Shown: positions 16,501 through 24,101 of the stretch, piece after piece
Layout of the letters: each line of letters begins with the position of its first letter
Position numbering within the stretch: the stretch's first letter is position 1
Assembly: GCA_003663295.1 (NCBI GenBank)
Contig: QMZS01000003.1
Location: 1 to 26,770, forward strand
DNA: 26,770 nucleotides
Direction of reading: 5' to 3'
DNA from: Candidatus Aenigmatarchaeota archaeon
Lineage (GTDB): Archaea; Aenigmatarchaeota; Aenigmatarchaeia; QMZS01
Notes under the pieces: model-generated
Told to the model about the DNA's origin: nothing
Seen by the model: the letters and a program-made list of their open reading frames with translations, nothing else
The model's database searches: none
Program-made: the position numbers and the translations under genes

Positions 16501-17487
16501 CTCACCAAGTTTTTTATAAAATTTTGGTTTGAACAATATATCGGTTTCAAAATCTTTACTAAAATTGGAAGTAACAATGCAATCTGATTTAAATTCTACA
16601 TTGAATAATCTAAGTAAAAATTCCTTAACCTCCTCTGATTTTGGATCACCTAAAGTGGCACTTGTTCCTAAATATTGAATATTTGTAATATTTTGTTGCA
16701 AACTCAAATGAAATTGTAATCTTCTTACCAATAAAGAAACATCAATCCCCTGAGCACCTCTGTAATAATGGAGCTCATCCAAAACCACAAATTTGACTTT
16801 AGAATTTTTTAAAATAGAAGAATATTTTGGATTAAGTAATATTCTTTCCAACATCACATAATTAGTAATCAAAATATTTGGAGGATTTGTCCATATCTCC
16901 TCTTTATTGTTAATCTCAGATTTATTACCCGAAGCATTGCGCTTACCTGTATCTGCATCAAAAATACCATATCTTATATCTGATTTGTATATTTCATTAA
17001 TATCATCCAATAATTTACCGATTCTTTTTCCTTGATCATTTGCTAACGCTTTTAAAGGGTATATTATTATCGCTTGAACTCCCTCATGTTTTTGTGTAAT
17101 ACAATGATTTAATAGAGGCATAAGAAATGCCTCTGTTTTACCACTTCCCGTTCCAGTAGAAATGATGCAATTATCTCCTTTTAATATTGTCTTCCAAGCA
17201 GATAATTGGTGATGATAAGGATTTGATATCTTGCTTTTTAATAATTCTTTAAACAAACTATCAAACAAAAGAGAATTGAATGTTTTTTCGTCTCCAACCA
17301 AATACTTTGGAGCAGTTTGTAAAATAATATCTCTCCAAATAAGTTCATTATCTAAAAAAATATGTTTTAACTCATTGTAAAGAATACTATTGCTTCTGCA
17401 TATAGTGGTTAAAACAAAGGAAAGATATTTTTCTTTAATTTTCTCAAATACATCAATTGGATTCATACCTTCCATACATCCACCCAT
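13570..17487 (-). CDS. Large DEAD/H superfamily 2 helicase with zinc-binding insertion and DUF1998-like C-terminus
   Basis: This is a 1305-residue helicase. RecA1 motifs: Walker A TGTGSGKT (111-118), IYPLKALANDQ (142-152), DELH (237-240), TSAT (275-278). An insertion at about 345-505 carries six CxxC pairs (354/357, 368/371, 382/385, 448/451, 462/465, 494/497), pointing to zinc ribbons. RecA2 motifs: ATPTLELGIDVGDLD (795-809), QRTGRSGR (825-832). More CxxC pairs lie at 1051/1054, 1067/1070 and 1148/1151. The C-terminus has LFDNIDGGVGF (1232-1242) and a Cys cluster (1261, 1265, 1266, 1270, 1273), as in DUF1998/MZB helicases such as MrfA, and in helicases of the Druantia and DISARM defence systems. 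Start is uncertain: ATGs at 17487, 17475 and 17466, the last giving an ATGA overlap with the upstream stop. Confidence 0.9.
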   Translation of the reverse strand: MGGCMEGMNPIDVFEKIKEKYLSFVLTTICRSNSILYNELKHIFLDNELIWRDIILQTAPKYLVGDEKTFNSLLFDSLFKELLKSKISNPYHHQLSAWKTILKGDNCIISTGTGSGKTEAFLMPLLNHCITQKHEGVQAIIIYPLKALANDQGKRIGKLLDDINEIYKSDIRYGIFDADTGKRNASGNKSEINNKEEIWTNPPNILITNYVMLERILLNPKYSSILKNSKVKFVVLDELHYYRGAQGIDVSLLVRRLQFHLSLQQNITNIQYLGTSATLGDPKSEEVKEFLLRLFNVEFKSDCIVTSNFSKDFETDILFKPKFYKKLGENKVNLNKNEIRAHSYFCAPPHLYRCHSCNKIYFTKMDQCSVCKSKLIFEIVTCRQCGEEYINYEFEVPKNQENSDIIFEDLDIIGFLNNFNNQKEQKKDGAIILSKKLFKNSNRKLKICMHCLKLYSDNIIKCESCNESDFIAVYAIENPEKIDILNHKTNNKYCPSCNFKECRQSLIVPVSKISDENCSHIVFDEFFMALPENRRKLLVFTDNVQRTSKFAREIEETHLKNIARAELQKRIEKLVEPLYLSNLIFEIINSIKRKTTINEYLELSLKKELYEELMSSGKKVASLMNRGLFKLQVAELDKFSEDDKKNIFDAFEVFKEQNQILSYYEIVNRDEFHSFNQFKDNLDLLMGIYKKINKLDRKPKGKIDLSIPKEIIDLLRNKGFLNECEEKHFFKEEFIEVCKIEKEDVETNYYGEWKRIDNIPILKSRIDTGKTPPDRRSQIESDFKESKGNVNFLVATPTLELGIDVGDLDVIGLLYAPPSPAQYVQRTGRSGRCGQSTIAVTYLSKRTLDSTYFYEPEGLVEGKINPPAFVLDLEIPIKKALFSVFFSYVLYETKFREKTEGLAWSNINNWEKHFDKIKEYWKSYESDFKIHLNKYLKLSNIDFNTDNLIDNWIKQLEDFIELQNSLKSKDFQRNMDVFNYFKEAGLLPDYAFGTGGSIVLVNGRAPIKGFNIKEVCPPTTLDYDKSRFNCYKIDLYPANKIKIITENFKQCPSCKEVMYINKNETKCPLCKDNLIENTKYIIEPKVIRAKRSTFSLIQKRVNWRFKVINLPKEIKFDSNMVSKPIVCEIGRVFDSVTEDGNKKNYFLCELCGELYSKNSNRSSFDNHVHIPANKTIGTKFKTRAIVLDYLNLNLDSPLTFLNTLIAAATLEVGCEDGEISGMILENTSKLILFDNIDGGVGFVDVISKKWINIINGAIKLCEYPCCKDGCIRCIGSFWRQNDLDFLRKRDLLPFLYELRDKNEFN

Positions 17488-18761
17488 TCATTTATTATAT
17501 CAATCAAAGTCCTTTTTGAATAAAAATTATAATTATTTAAAAATTCTAAGTAACGTTTATATTTACCATATTCTAAGTCCAATCTTATCCTGTCTGATCG
17601 TTCAACCGCAGCATCCATTTCTTTTCTATTTTGTTTCAAATAAGCTATAAATTTTATATACTCTTCATTTGTTAAACTTTTAAAGATAAAAGGCTTATAA
17701 TAAATTTTATCATCAATATCTACAAAATAAGCATCTAAATATACTTGACTAAATAATCCACAATGTTGATTAACATCTTTCCCGTATGATTTTTTAACAT
17801 GATAGAAAACTAAATTACACCTTTTTTGAAATTCTTTTTTTGTGCAAATATATAACTCCAAATCCTTAAGATAATTATAATATAATTGTTGTGCAATAAA
17901 ATGACCAGCAATATCATTCCCCTCCAATTCTTGAGATAATTTTAACAGAACAAATTCTCTATTGAAAGATTTATTTTTTTTGTAAATTTTATCTTCAAAA
18001 AGTCCAATAAAATATTCATTTGTTTTTTGTTTTAGTTTATCCAACAAATCAGGATCATAAACAATAACATCTAGCTCTTTTACATAGGGATTAGTACAAT
18101 GATATAATATTAATCTAACAATATTATTTTGAATATTTTTTATTTTGAATAGAAGCGTAAAATAAGAAACTTTATCTTCAGAAACACCTTCTTCATTACT
18201 TGGAGTGGAAGACATAAATATGGGGGAAGGAAAATAAGCAAAAGTCTCAGCACTTCTTTTAATAAAAGGAACTCGCTCCCATTCATAGAATTTTTTTAAT
18301 TTATCTTCTATATTTAAACATCCTCGGTAAAGTATTACTTCCGCAAAATCATCTTTTTTTATTCGATAATTACCTTTTATTTTACAAATTTTATCCGATT
18401 TATTTTCTTCAATAAATTTTATTAATTCCTGATGATATTTGAGTCTTTTAATATTTCTTTCTGTATTTGAACCCATCCAATTTATCAAAGTTACAAATGT
18501 TTCAAGTTCAGGACACAACGCGTGGAACAACCCTTTCGCAACTCTATCCCCTGTAAAAACAGAAACAGATCTATGAGATATATTTGAACTCTGATTATCC
18601 AAAGTCAATTCAAATAAAGATTCTCCAATTATACCTTCCTTATCCATACGACAGGATCTATTTTTAGAAAATCCTTCAGCATCATTTTTCTCTCTTTTTA
18701 ACCATTTTTCAGCATCAATTTCCTGAGGTCTATATAGTCTTGAGATATTATTCAGCTCCAT
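17463..18761 (-). CDS. Unknown protein, first gene of the helicase/nuclease operon
   Basis: This is a 432-residue protein of no recognised family. It is soluble and rich in Lys, Glu, Asn and aromatic residues, with no signal peptide, membrane segment or NTPase motif. A region at about residues 185-235 (FAYFPSPIFMSST... then YFTLLFKIKN) looks beta-rich. The last 60 residues are helical and charged (RIRLDLEYGKYKRYLEFLNNY). It is encoded first in the operon and overlaps the helicase start by 4-25 nt depending on which helicase start is used. Tight coupling implies it works with the helicase and nuclease, perhaps as a sensor, specificity or scaffold subunit (inference). A CTTTAAAA element (18778-18785) lies about 20 nt upstream of its ATG. 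Confidence 0.75.
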   Translation of the reverse strand: MELNNISRLYRPQEIDAEKWLKREKNDAEGFSKNRSCRMDKEGIIGESLFELTLDNQSSNISHRSVSVFTGDRVAKGLFHALCPELETFVTLINWMGSNTERNIKRLKYHQELIKFIEENKSDKICKIKGNYRIKKDDFAEVILYRGCLNIEDKLKKFYEWERVPFIKRSAETFAYFPSPIFMSSTPSNEEGVSEDKVSYFTLLFKIKNIQNNIVRLILYHCTNPYVKELDVIVYDPDLLDKLKQKTNEYFIGLFEDKIYKKNKSFNREFVLLKLSQELEGNDIAGHFIAQQLYYNYLKDLELYICTKKEFQKRCNLVFYHVKKSYGKDVNQHCGLFSQVYLDAYFVDIDDKIYYKPFIFKSLTNEEYIKFIAYLKQNRKEMDAAVERSDRIRLDLEYGKYKRYLEFLNNYNFYSKRTLIDIINEWVDVWKV

Positions 18762-18812
18762 ATTATAATTAATTCTATTTTAAAGTTTTTCAACATCAAA
18801 TTAAGGCTTATT

Positions 18813-19847
18813 TTATTTATACCACTCCAAATATTCTCCAACAACTGCTCCAAGTTTAGGGGCATCAAAAATCTTCCTGCCAAGAAATTCATTTGCTGTG
18901 GAAGTATACATATTTGATACTATTCTATCCAATCCCACACCCAATTGCGGAGGCTCTGACCTGCAGATTTTTCTCCAATCCTCTATCCCATTCTCTTTAG
19001 CAACTCTTTTTGCAGTCTCCACATCATCAGCCCAAAAAGTATTCCTGTAATATTCTCTTGCAATTTCCTTGCTCACAGGAATACCCTCATAAGTAAACCT
19101 GCATTCATCAAGAGTTCCCAGCACATCAATAAGCATTAACCTGCCATTAGAATCATAAGCAAGTTCTATTTTACCATCTTCATTAACCAAACCCGCTTTA
19201 CTCGCAATCTTAGTAATCAGATTATTTATCTTTGAAAGAGTTTCTTTAATTTCATCCACTTCAGCATTGTTCAATGAAGCTAATTTTTGGGCTTCCTCCC
19301 AGGTTATATACCTATCTGTTTCCTCTAATTTCGTGCTCACATCAAATAAAGGTTGAGATAATTTTTCTCCTTTTTCAGGATAATGGTCCAGCTCTAAATC
19401 CTGATAACTAATATCCCTTCTTTCCAATCTCCTGAAAACACTTGAACCTTTCGGCAAATAATTCCGGTAAATTATCTCAAGAGGTATGAGTAAATTATTG
19501 GTGGTTTGTCTGTTCGCATAATGATATTCTCCGTCCCTAAACTCAGGAGGAAATACCCTAACCAAATTAACCTCCATCACATTTGTTGGTTCATCAAGTT
19601 CGTCTGTATAAACAACTTCCCCATCTTTATTTACAAGACCGCGATAGTGAGTGTTAATTCCCTGTTCTTCTGCCTGTTCAAAACAATAACCTCCAGTCAT
19701 GCATAAAGAAACCCCTTTGCCTTTAATGGAATCCGGCATTTTACCAAAATCCAAAACAGAATAATCATCAGAGAAAGTAAATCTTCCCAAGCCTAAATTA
19801 TCTCCCTCTGGTTTTTTCAAAATCTCTAAATCTTTAACACTACCCAT
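18813..19847 (-). CDS. purC: Phosphoribosylaminoimidazole-succinocarboxamide synthase, archaeal type
   Basis: This is a 344-residue PurC, which joins CAIR and aspartate using ATP to form SAICAR in de novo purine synthesis. Visible are GDNLGLGRFTFSDDYSVLDFG (residues about 15-35, nucleotide-binding start), IPLEIIYRNYLPKGSS (121-136), the STKLEETDRYIT stretch (171-182) and DVLGTLDECRF (241-251, near the family's D-E-x-R signature). The long form with extra central residues fits archaeal homologues rather than the roughly 240-residue bacterial enzyme. No other purine gene is in the window. It lies 51 bp upstream of the helicase operon on the same strand but has a separate TATA-like element, and the operon also has one. 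Confidence 0.9.
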   Translation of the reverse strand: MGSVKDLEILKKPEGDNLGLGRFTFSDDYSVLDFGKMPDSIKGKGVSLCMTGGYCFEQAEEQGINTHYRGLVNKDGEVVYTDELDEPTNVMEVNLVRVFPPEFRDGEYHYANRQTTNNLLIPLEIIYRNYLPKGSSVFRRLERRDISYQDLELDHYPEKGEKLSQPLFDVSTKLEETDRYITWEEAQKLASLNNAEVDEIKETLSKINNLITKIASKAGLVNEDGKIELAYDSNGRLMLIDVLGTLDECRFTYEGIPVSKEIAREYYRNTFWADDVETAKRVAKENGIEDWRKICRSEPPQLGVGLDRIVSNMYTSTANEFLGRKIFDAPKLGAVVGEYLEWYK

Positions 19848-19853
19848 TATTAA

Positions 19854-19979
19854 TTAATAATTATTTTTTTAAATAATATCTGGTTAATTGCAAAATTGTA
19901 GGATTTATAATCTTGCCTTCTCTTTCCTTATTCTTCTCTTAATTTTTCTCATCCTCGATTTCACAGAGTTCTTTGGCAT
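19854..19979 (-). CDS. Possible 41-residue basic peptide upstream of purC
   Basis: The minus-strand frame begins MPKNSVKSRMRKIKRRIRKE, with over half of its first 20 residues basic, and ends 6 bp before purC. The strongly basic start recalls tiny ribosomal proteins such as eL41 or a nucleoid peptide, but the second half (NFAINQILFKKIIY) is AT-driven and unlike them. A TATATAAA element at 19987-19994 is too close to the first ATG for a normal start. Chance coding or a remnant is quite possible. Confidence 0.25.
19869..19876 (-). promoter_or_regulatory. TATA-like element of purC
   Basis: TATTTAAA on the minus strand is centred about 25 nt upstream of the purC ATG at 19847. That is the classical archaeal spacing for a leaderless message. 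No Shine-Dalgarno sequence precedes the ATG. Confidence 0.45.
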
Positions 19980-20095
19980 AATATTCTATATAAATTAAAT
20001 AAACCCTAAATTCAGGAGATTCTCTAAACAAATAGAATCCAAGTATTTAATAATATGGATCTAAAAAACAAAAAATATAAGAAAAACACTTCAAT

Positions 20096-20463
20096 ATGAG
20101 ACATATATTCCCGAAAGATTTTGAATGGGGCATAGCCGCTTCAGCATATCAAATAGAAGGGGCTTGGAAAGAAGACGGTAAAGGAATCTCTGTTTGGGAA
20201 AAATTAACCCATCAAAAGGTGAAATTCATGATAAAAAAAGAATTGAGTTTCTACAGAATCATCTCAAGAAAGTCCATAAAGCAATAAAAACAGGAATAAA
20301 TTTGAAAGGTTATAGTGCATGGTCTCTTACGGACAATTTTGAATGGACCTTCGGATATTCACAGAGATATGGTCTAATCTATATTGATTTTCAGACACTT
20401 AAAAGAAGTTGGAAAGACAGTGCACACTTCTATAAAAAAGTTATTAAGGAAAACAGCATATAA
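20096..20463 (+). pseudogene. GH1 beta-glucosidase remnant with large internal deletion
   Basis: The N-terminal frame (20096 to about 20216) reads FPKDFEWGIAASAYQIEGAW and GKGISVWEKLTH, the classical start of glycoside hydrolase family 1. From about 20212 another frame gives KGEIHDKKRIEFLQNHLKK, then GINLKGYSAWSLTDNFEWTF and RYGLIYIDFQTLKR, the classical GH1 C-terminus, ending at 20463. Together they cover only some 125 of the usual 430-480 residues. The middle, with the acid/base NEP and nucleophile ENG motifs, is gone. The pieces meet within AAAGGTGAAATTC in shifted frames, as expected from a deletion at short homologous sequences. It cannot encode an active enzyme. LeuRS starts 29 bp later. 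Confidence 0.85.
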
Positions 20464-20492
20464 TATTTTATTAATTTACTAACTTTCATATT

Positions 20493-23315
20493 ATGGATTT
20501 TAGGGAAATTGAAGAAAAATGGAAAAAACGATGGGAAGAAGAAAAGATATTTGAATCAAACCCTGATAACAGAGAGAAATTCTTTGTAAATACTGCTTAT
20601 CCTTATGTAAATGGTTACGGGCATCTTGGGCACTTATTCACATTTCTGAGAACAGAAATTCTGGCAAGATTCAAAAGAATGCAGGGATTTAATGTTCTTT
20701 TTCCACAGGGATTTCACGCAACCGGACAGCCGATTGTTGCCGCAGCAAAAAGAATAAACGAAAAAGAAGAAAAACAGACCAAAATTCTTAGAGACATGGG
20801 AATCCCTGAAGAAGATTTGGAAAAGTTTTCAGATATAAATCACTGGATAAAATATTTTCCTGAAAAATGGAAGGAAAATTTAAAGGATCTGGGTTTTTCA
20901 ATTGACTGGAGACGGAGTTTTATAACAACAGAAATAAATAAACCCTATGACAGTTTTGTAAAATGGCAGTTCCTGAAATTAAAAGGAAAAAACCTTGTAA
21001 ATAAAGGAAATCACGCTGTTGTTTTCTGCGAGAAATGCGGGTTTCCTATCGGAGACCATGACAGGGCAGAAGGAGAAGGCGTTGTCCCCGAAGAAGTTAT
21101 CTTGCTGAAATTTGAACTTGAAGGGTTTAAACTGCCAGTAATGACATATAGACCCGAGACAATCTATGGAGTAACCAATCTCTGGATAAATCCTGAAGAA
21201 ACCTATGTTCAGGTAGAAGTTTCAGGAGAAAAATGGATAATTTCCAAGAATATGGTTGAAAATCTGAAAAAACAGGATTTTGAGGTAAATGAGATCAAAG
21301 AGATAAAAGGTTCTGATTTTATAAAAAAGAAAGTTCTGAACCCTGTGACAAACAAAGAAGCAATAACCCTCCCCGCAAGTTTTGTTGATATAAAAATAGG
21401 GTCAGGAATTGTAATGTGCGTTCCGGCTCATGCTCCGTTTGATTATGCCGGAGTCAAAGAACTTCGGGAAAACAAAGAGCTTAGAGAAAAATATGAATTA
21501 ACTGAAGAAGACCTGAAATTTGATTTTATATCCTTAATTAAATTGGAAGAATTCGGGGAGTTCCCCGCTGTGGAACTTGTTGAAAAAATGAATATAAAAT
21601 CCCAGAAAGAAAAAGACAAACTTGAAATTGCAACAAAAGAAATATACAAAAAAGAATTCCACTCAGGAATTCTAAAAATAAAAGGACTTGAAGGGAAGAA
21701 GGTTTCTGAGGTAAAAGACGAACTCACTGAGAAATTTATAAGAGATGAAATTGGGGTAAAATATTTTATACTTCCTGAGAAAGTAATTTGCAGATGCCTT
21801 AACCCGGGCACAATAAAAATTGTGAAAGACCAGTGGTTTATTAATTATAGCAATAAAGATTTGAAGAAAAAAACCCACGAACTTGTTGACCGGATGAGAT
21901 ATTATCCTCCTGAAATAAAAGAGAATTTTCATTACACAATTGACTGGCTTAATGACTGGGCATGCACAAGAGATAAAAAAACCTCAATTGGAACAACACT
22001 TCCTTTTGATGAGACCCAAGTGATTGAGAGTTTGTCTGACAGCACTTTGTATATGGCTTATTACACAATTTCAAATTATCTTCAAGAAGGGAAACTGAAA
22101 AATGACAAAGTTCTGAATGAAGAATTCTTTGATTATATTTTCCTTGGAAAAGGAGAAGACCTTAACAAAATATCTGAAGCAAATAATATTGAAGTTAAAT
22201 CTCTTAAAAAAATGAAGGAAGAATTTTTTTATTGGTACAAAAACGGTTTTCAGGTAAGAAATTCAGGAAAAGATTTAATTCAAAATCACCTCACCTTCTG
22301 CATGTTCAACCACACTGCAATTTTCCCTGAAGAAAACCTCCCAACCGGAATCAGCGTGAACGGTCATGTCATGCTGGATGGGGAAAAGATGAGCAAAAGC
22401 AAAGGAAATGTTGTGTTTATGAAAGATGCAATTAAGGATTATTCAATTGACTCCCTTCGGTTTATAGTTGCTTATGCCGGAACAACTGGCATGGATGATG
22501 TAAATATTGAACTAAAAGAAATCAAATCAATTGGAACAAAACTAAAAAGATTTTATGAATTTGCAACTTCCGACCATGAAACTTATGAAGAATACAAAAA
22601 CATAGACAAATGGTTTGAATCGGTAATAAACCGCACAATGAAAAAAGTTTATGGAAACTATGACAACCTTGAAACAAAACTAGTTTTGCAAATTGGATTT
22701 TTTGAATTGCAGAATCATTTTAAATGGTATAAAAGAAGAACCACTAATTACAACAAAGAACTCCTGTTAAAATTCATTGAACTGCAGACAAAGATTCTTG
22801 CACCAATCACCCCATTCCTCTGCGAGGAAATCTGGGAAAAAACAGGAAATTCTAAATTTATAAGTTTGGATAAATTGCCGGAAGTTGATGAAGAAAAAAT
22901 AGATAAGGCTGCGGAGAAAAATGAAGAAATAATATCAAATCTTCTTGAAGATATAAAAACCGTGATTGGACTTGCAAAAGTCGGGCAACCAAAAAAGATT
23001 AAAATTGTTGTTCCTGAAGAATGGAAATATAAATTATTCTCTGAACTGGATAAAAAACTTGAAGAAACCCGTGACTTCAGTGAATTAATAAAAGAAGGTA
23101 TGAAATTTGAAGAAGCCAGAAAAAAATCAAAGGAAATCCAAAGATTAATTAAAAGAGTTTTAAGTAGTGGAACCGGAACATTTAATCCTGAAGAAAATAA
23201 ACTGCTTGAAGAAAACAAAGAATTTTTGGAGAAAGAATTTGAGTGCGAAATTGAGATTACAAAAGAAACTATCAAAGAATCCTGGCCCGGGAAATTTGGA
23301 ATTTTGGTTGAATAA
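20493..23315 (+). CDS. leuS: Leucyl-tRNA synthetase, archaeal type
   Basis: This is a 940-residue class I synthetase that charges tRNA-Leu. The HIGH motif appears as HLGH (residues 44-47) after AYPYVNGYG, and KMSKS is exact at 632-636 (DGEKMSKSKGN). GFHATGQPIVAAAKRI follows the first motif, as in archaeal/eukaryotic LeuRS. A TYRPETIYGVTNLW segment at about 215-229 marks the CP1 editing domain that clears mischarged Ile/Val/Met. The C-terminal anticodon-binding helical part and a Lys/Glu-rich tail complete a normal length. The gene is intact between three pseudogenes. AT-rich TATA-like sequence lies at about 20465-20475. Confidence 0.97.
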   Translation: MDFREIEEKWKKRWEEEKIFESNPDNREKFFVNTAYPYVNGYGHLGHLFTFLRTEILARFKRMQGFNVLFPQGFHATGQPIVAAAKRINEKEEKQTKILRDMGIPEEDLEKFSDINHWIKYFPEKWKENLKDLGFSIDWRRSFITTEINKPYDSFVKWQFLKLKGKNLVNKGNHAVVFCEKCGFPIGDHDRAEGEGVVPEEVILLKFELEGFKLPVMTYRPETIYGVTNLWINPEETYVQVEVSGEKWIISKNMVENLKKQDFEVNEIKEIKGSDFIKKKVLNPVTNKEAITLPASFVDIKIGSGIVMCVPAHAPFDYAGVKELRENKELREKYELTEEDLKFDFISLIKLEEFGEFPAVELVEKMNIKSQKEKDKLEIATKEIYKKEFHSGILKIKGLEGKKVSEVKDELTEKFIRDEIGVKYFILPEKVICRCLNPGTIKIVKDQWFINYSNKDLKKKTHELVDRMRYYPPEIKENFHYTIDWLNDWACTRDKKTSIGTTLPFDETQVIESLSDSTLYMAYYTISNYLQEGKLKNDKVLNEEFFDYIFLGKGEDLNKISEANNIEVKSLKKMKEEFFYWYKNGFQVRNSGKDLIQNHLTFCMFNHTAIFPEENLPTGISVNGHVMLDGEKMSKSKGNVVFMKDAIKDYSIDSLRFIVAYAGTTGMDDVNIELKEIKSIGTKLKRFYEFATSDHETYEEYKNIDKWFESVINRTMKKVYGNYDNLETKLVLQIGFFELQNHFKWYKRRTTNYNKELLLKFIELQTKILAPITPFLCEEIWEKTGNSKFISLDKLPEVDEEKIDKAAEKNEEIISNLLEDIKTVIGLAKVGQPKKIKIVVPEEWKYKLFSELDKKLEETRDFSELIKEGMKFEEARKKSKEIQRLIKRVLSSGTGTFNPEENKLLEENKEFLEKEFECEIEITKETIKESWPGKFGILVE

Positions 23316-23336
23316 TCAAAAAAAACAAATAGAATA

Positions 23337-24045
23337 TTATCTTAATAATTCTGAATATCCATTCATTCCAGCATTAGCTTCCAGTGTTTCAGTAATATTT
23401 TCCGAGTACAATCCAAGTTCTCTTGCAATTTCTTCACCATAACTTTTATCAGAAGACCCTTCTTCAAGTTTATACAAATATTTTAATCCACCCTATTCTT
23501 CAATATAACCAATAGATAAATTCTTCGCTGCGGAATATTTACCATTATCAACTTCTTTGGACAAAGGGTGCATATATGTTGTAAAATAAGTCAGACAACC
23601 CAATTTATGAAAACCATCCAATAAAGTTAATGATTCTTTTTGTCCCTCTTCATAACTGGTCCCTCCGCAAGGTTCGTCTAGAATCACCAGATTGTAAGGA
23701 GTTGCTTTTTCAAATAATATTTGTTTCATTCGCTTCAATTCATTTCTATCTCCTTTTGTCAAATCATCAGGGGCAACAAAATTAGTGTAAATACTATCAA
23801 CTAAACTAATTTCTGCGGATTCAGCGGGCACATAAAATCCTTTTTGCGCCAGTAACTGAGTTAAACCAACAGTTTTAACATAAGTAGTTTTTCCCCATTG
23901 TTTGGTCCTGTTATTAAAAACATATTTTCTTCCGGAGAATATTGAAGGTTATTAGGAATAATTTCATGACCCTTATTTCTTTCTTCTGATAATAATGGAT
24001 TTCTCGCATTTTTTACATTGAGTGTTCTATTTTCTTTTGGTAATA
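23337..24045 (-). pseudogene. MutS-like DNA repair ATPase fragment, frameshift in Walker A and premature TAG
   Basis: Read on the minus strand, the frame from about 24045 gives KNARNPLLSEERN and NMFLITGPNNG, the MutS-family start of the ATPase domain. One base is missing near 23893-23897, inside the Walker A sequence, after which another frame reads GKTTYVKTVGLTQLLAQKGF, YVPAESAEISLVDSIYTNF and LVILDEPCGGTS (Walker B and signature). A TAG at 23493-23495 then interrupts, but the same frame goes on: GGLKYLYKLEEGSSDKSYGE to a stop at 23337. The order YKL-x-x-G-x-x-x-x-SYG is typical of the MutS C-terminus. The N-terminal mismatch-binding, clamp and lever parts are absent. The stop lies 22 bp past the convergent leuS end. 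Confidence 0.8.
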
Positions 24046-24101
24046 TTGATTACAAATAGTTTAACTAAAAAATCTGTTATTTTTAATTTCTTGGAATCAA
24101 A

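Noticed and set aside
12749..18830. Direct repeat of the tRNA 3' end at the far edge of the island (GGCT...TTTATAC near 18806-18828)
   Set aside because: Only GGCT and a short AT-rich stretch match, at different spacing; expected by chance.
22748..23275. 175-residue minus-strand frame within leuS
   Set aside because: Ser/Phe-rich antisense shadow of the Lys/Glu-rich C-terminus of LeuRS, with no family resemblance.
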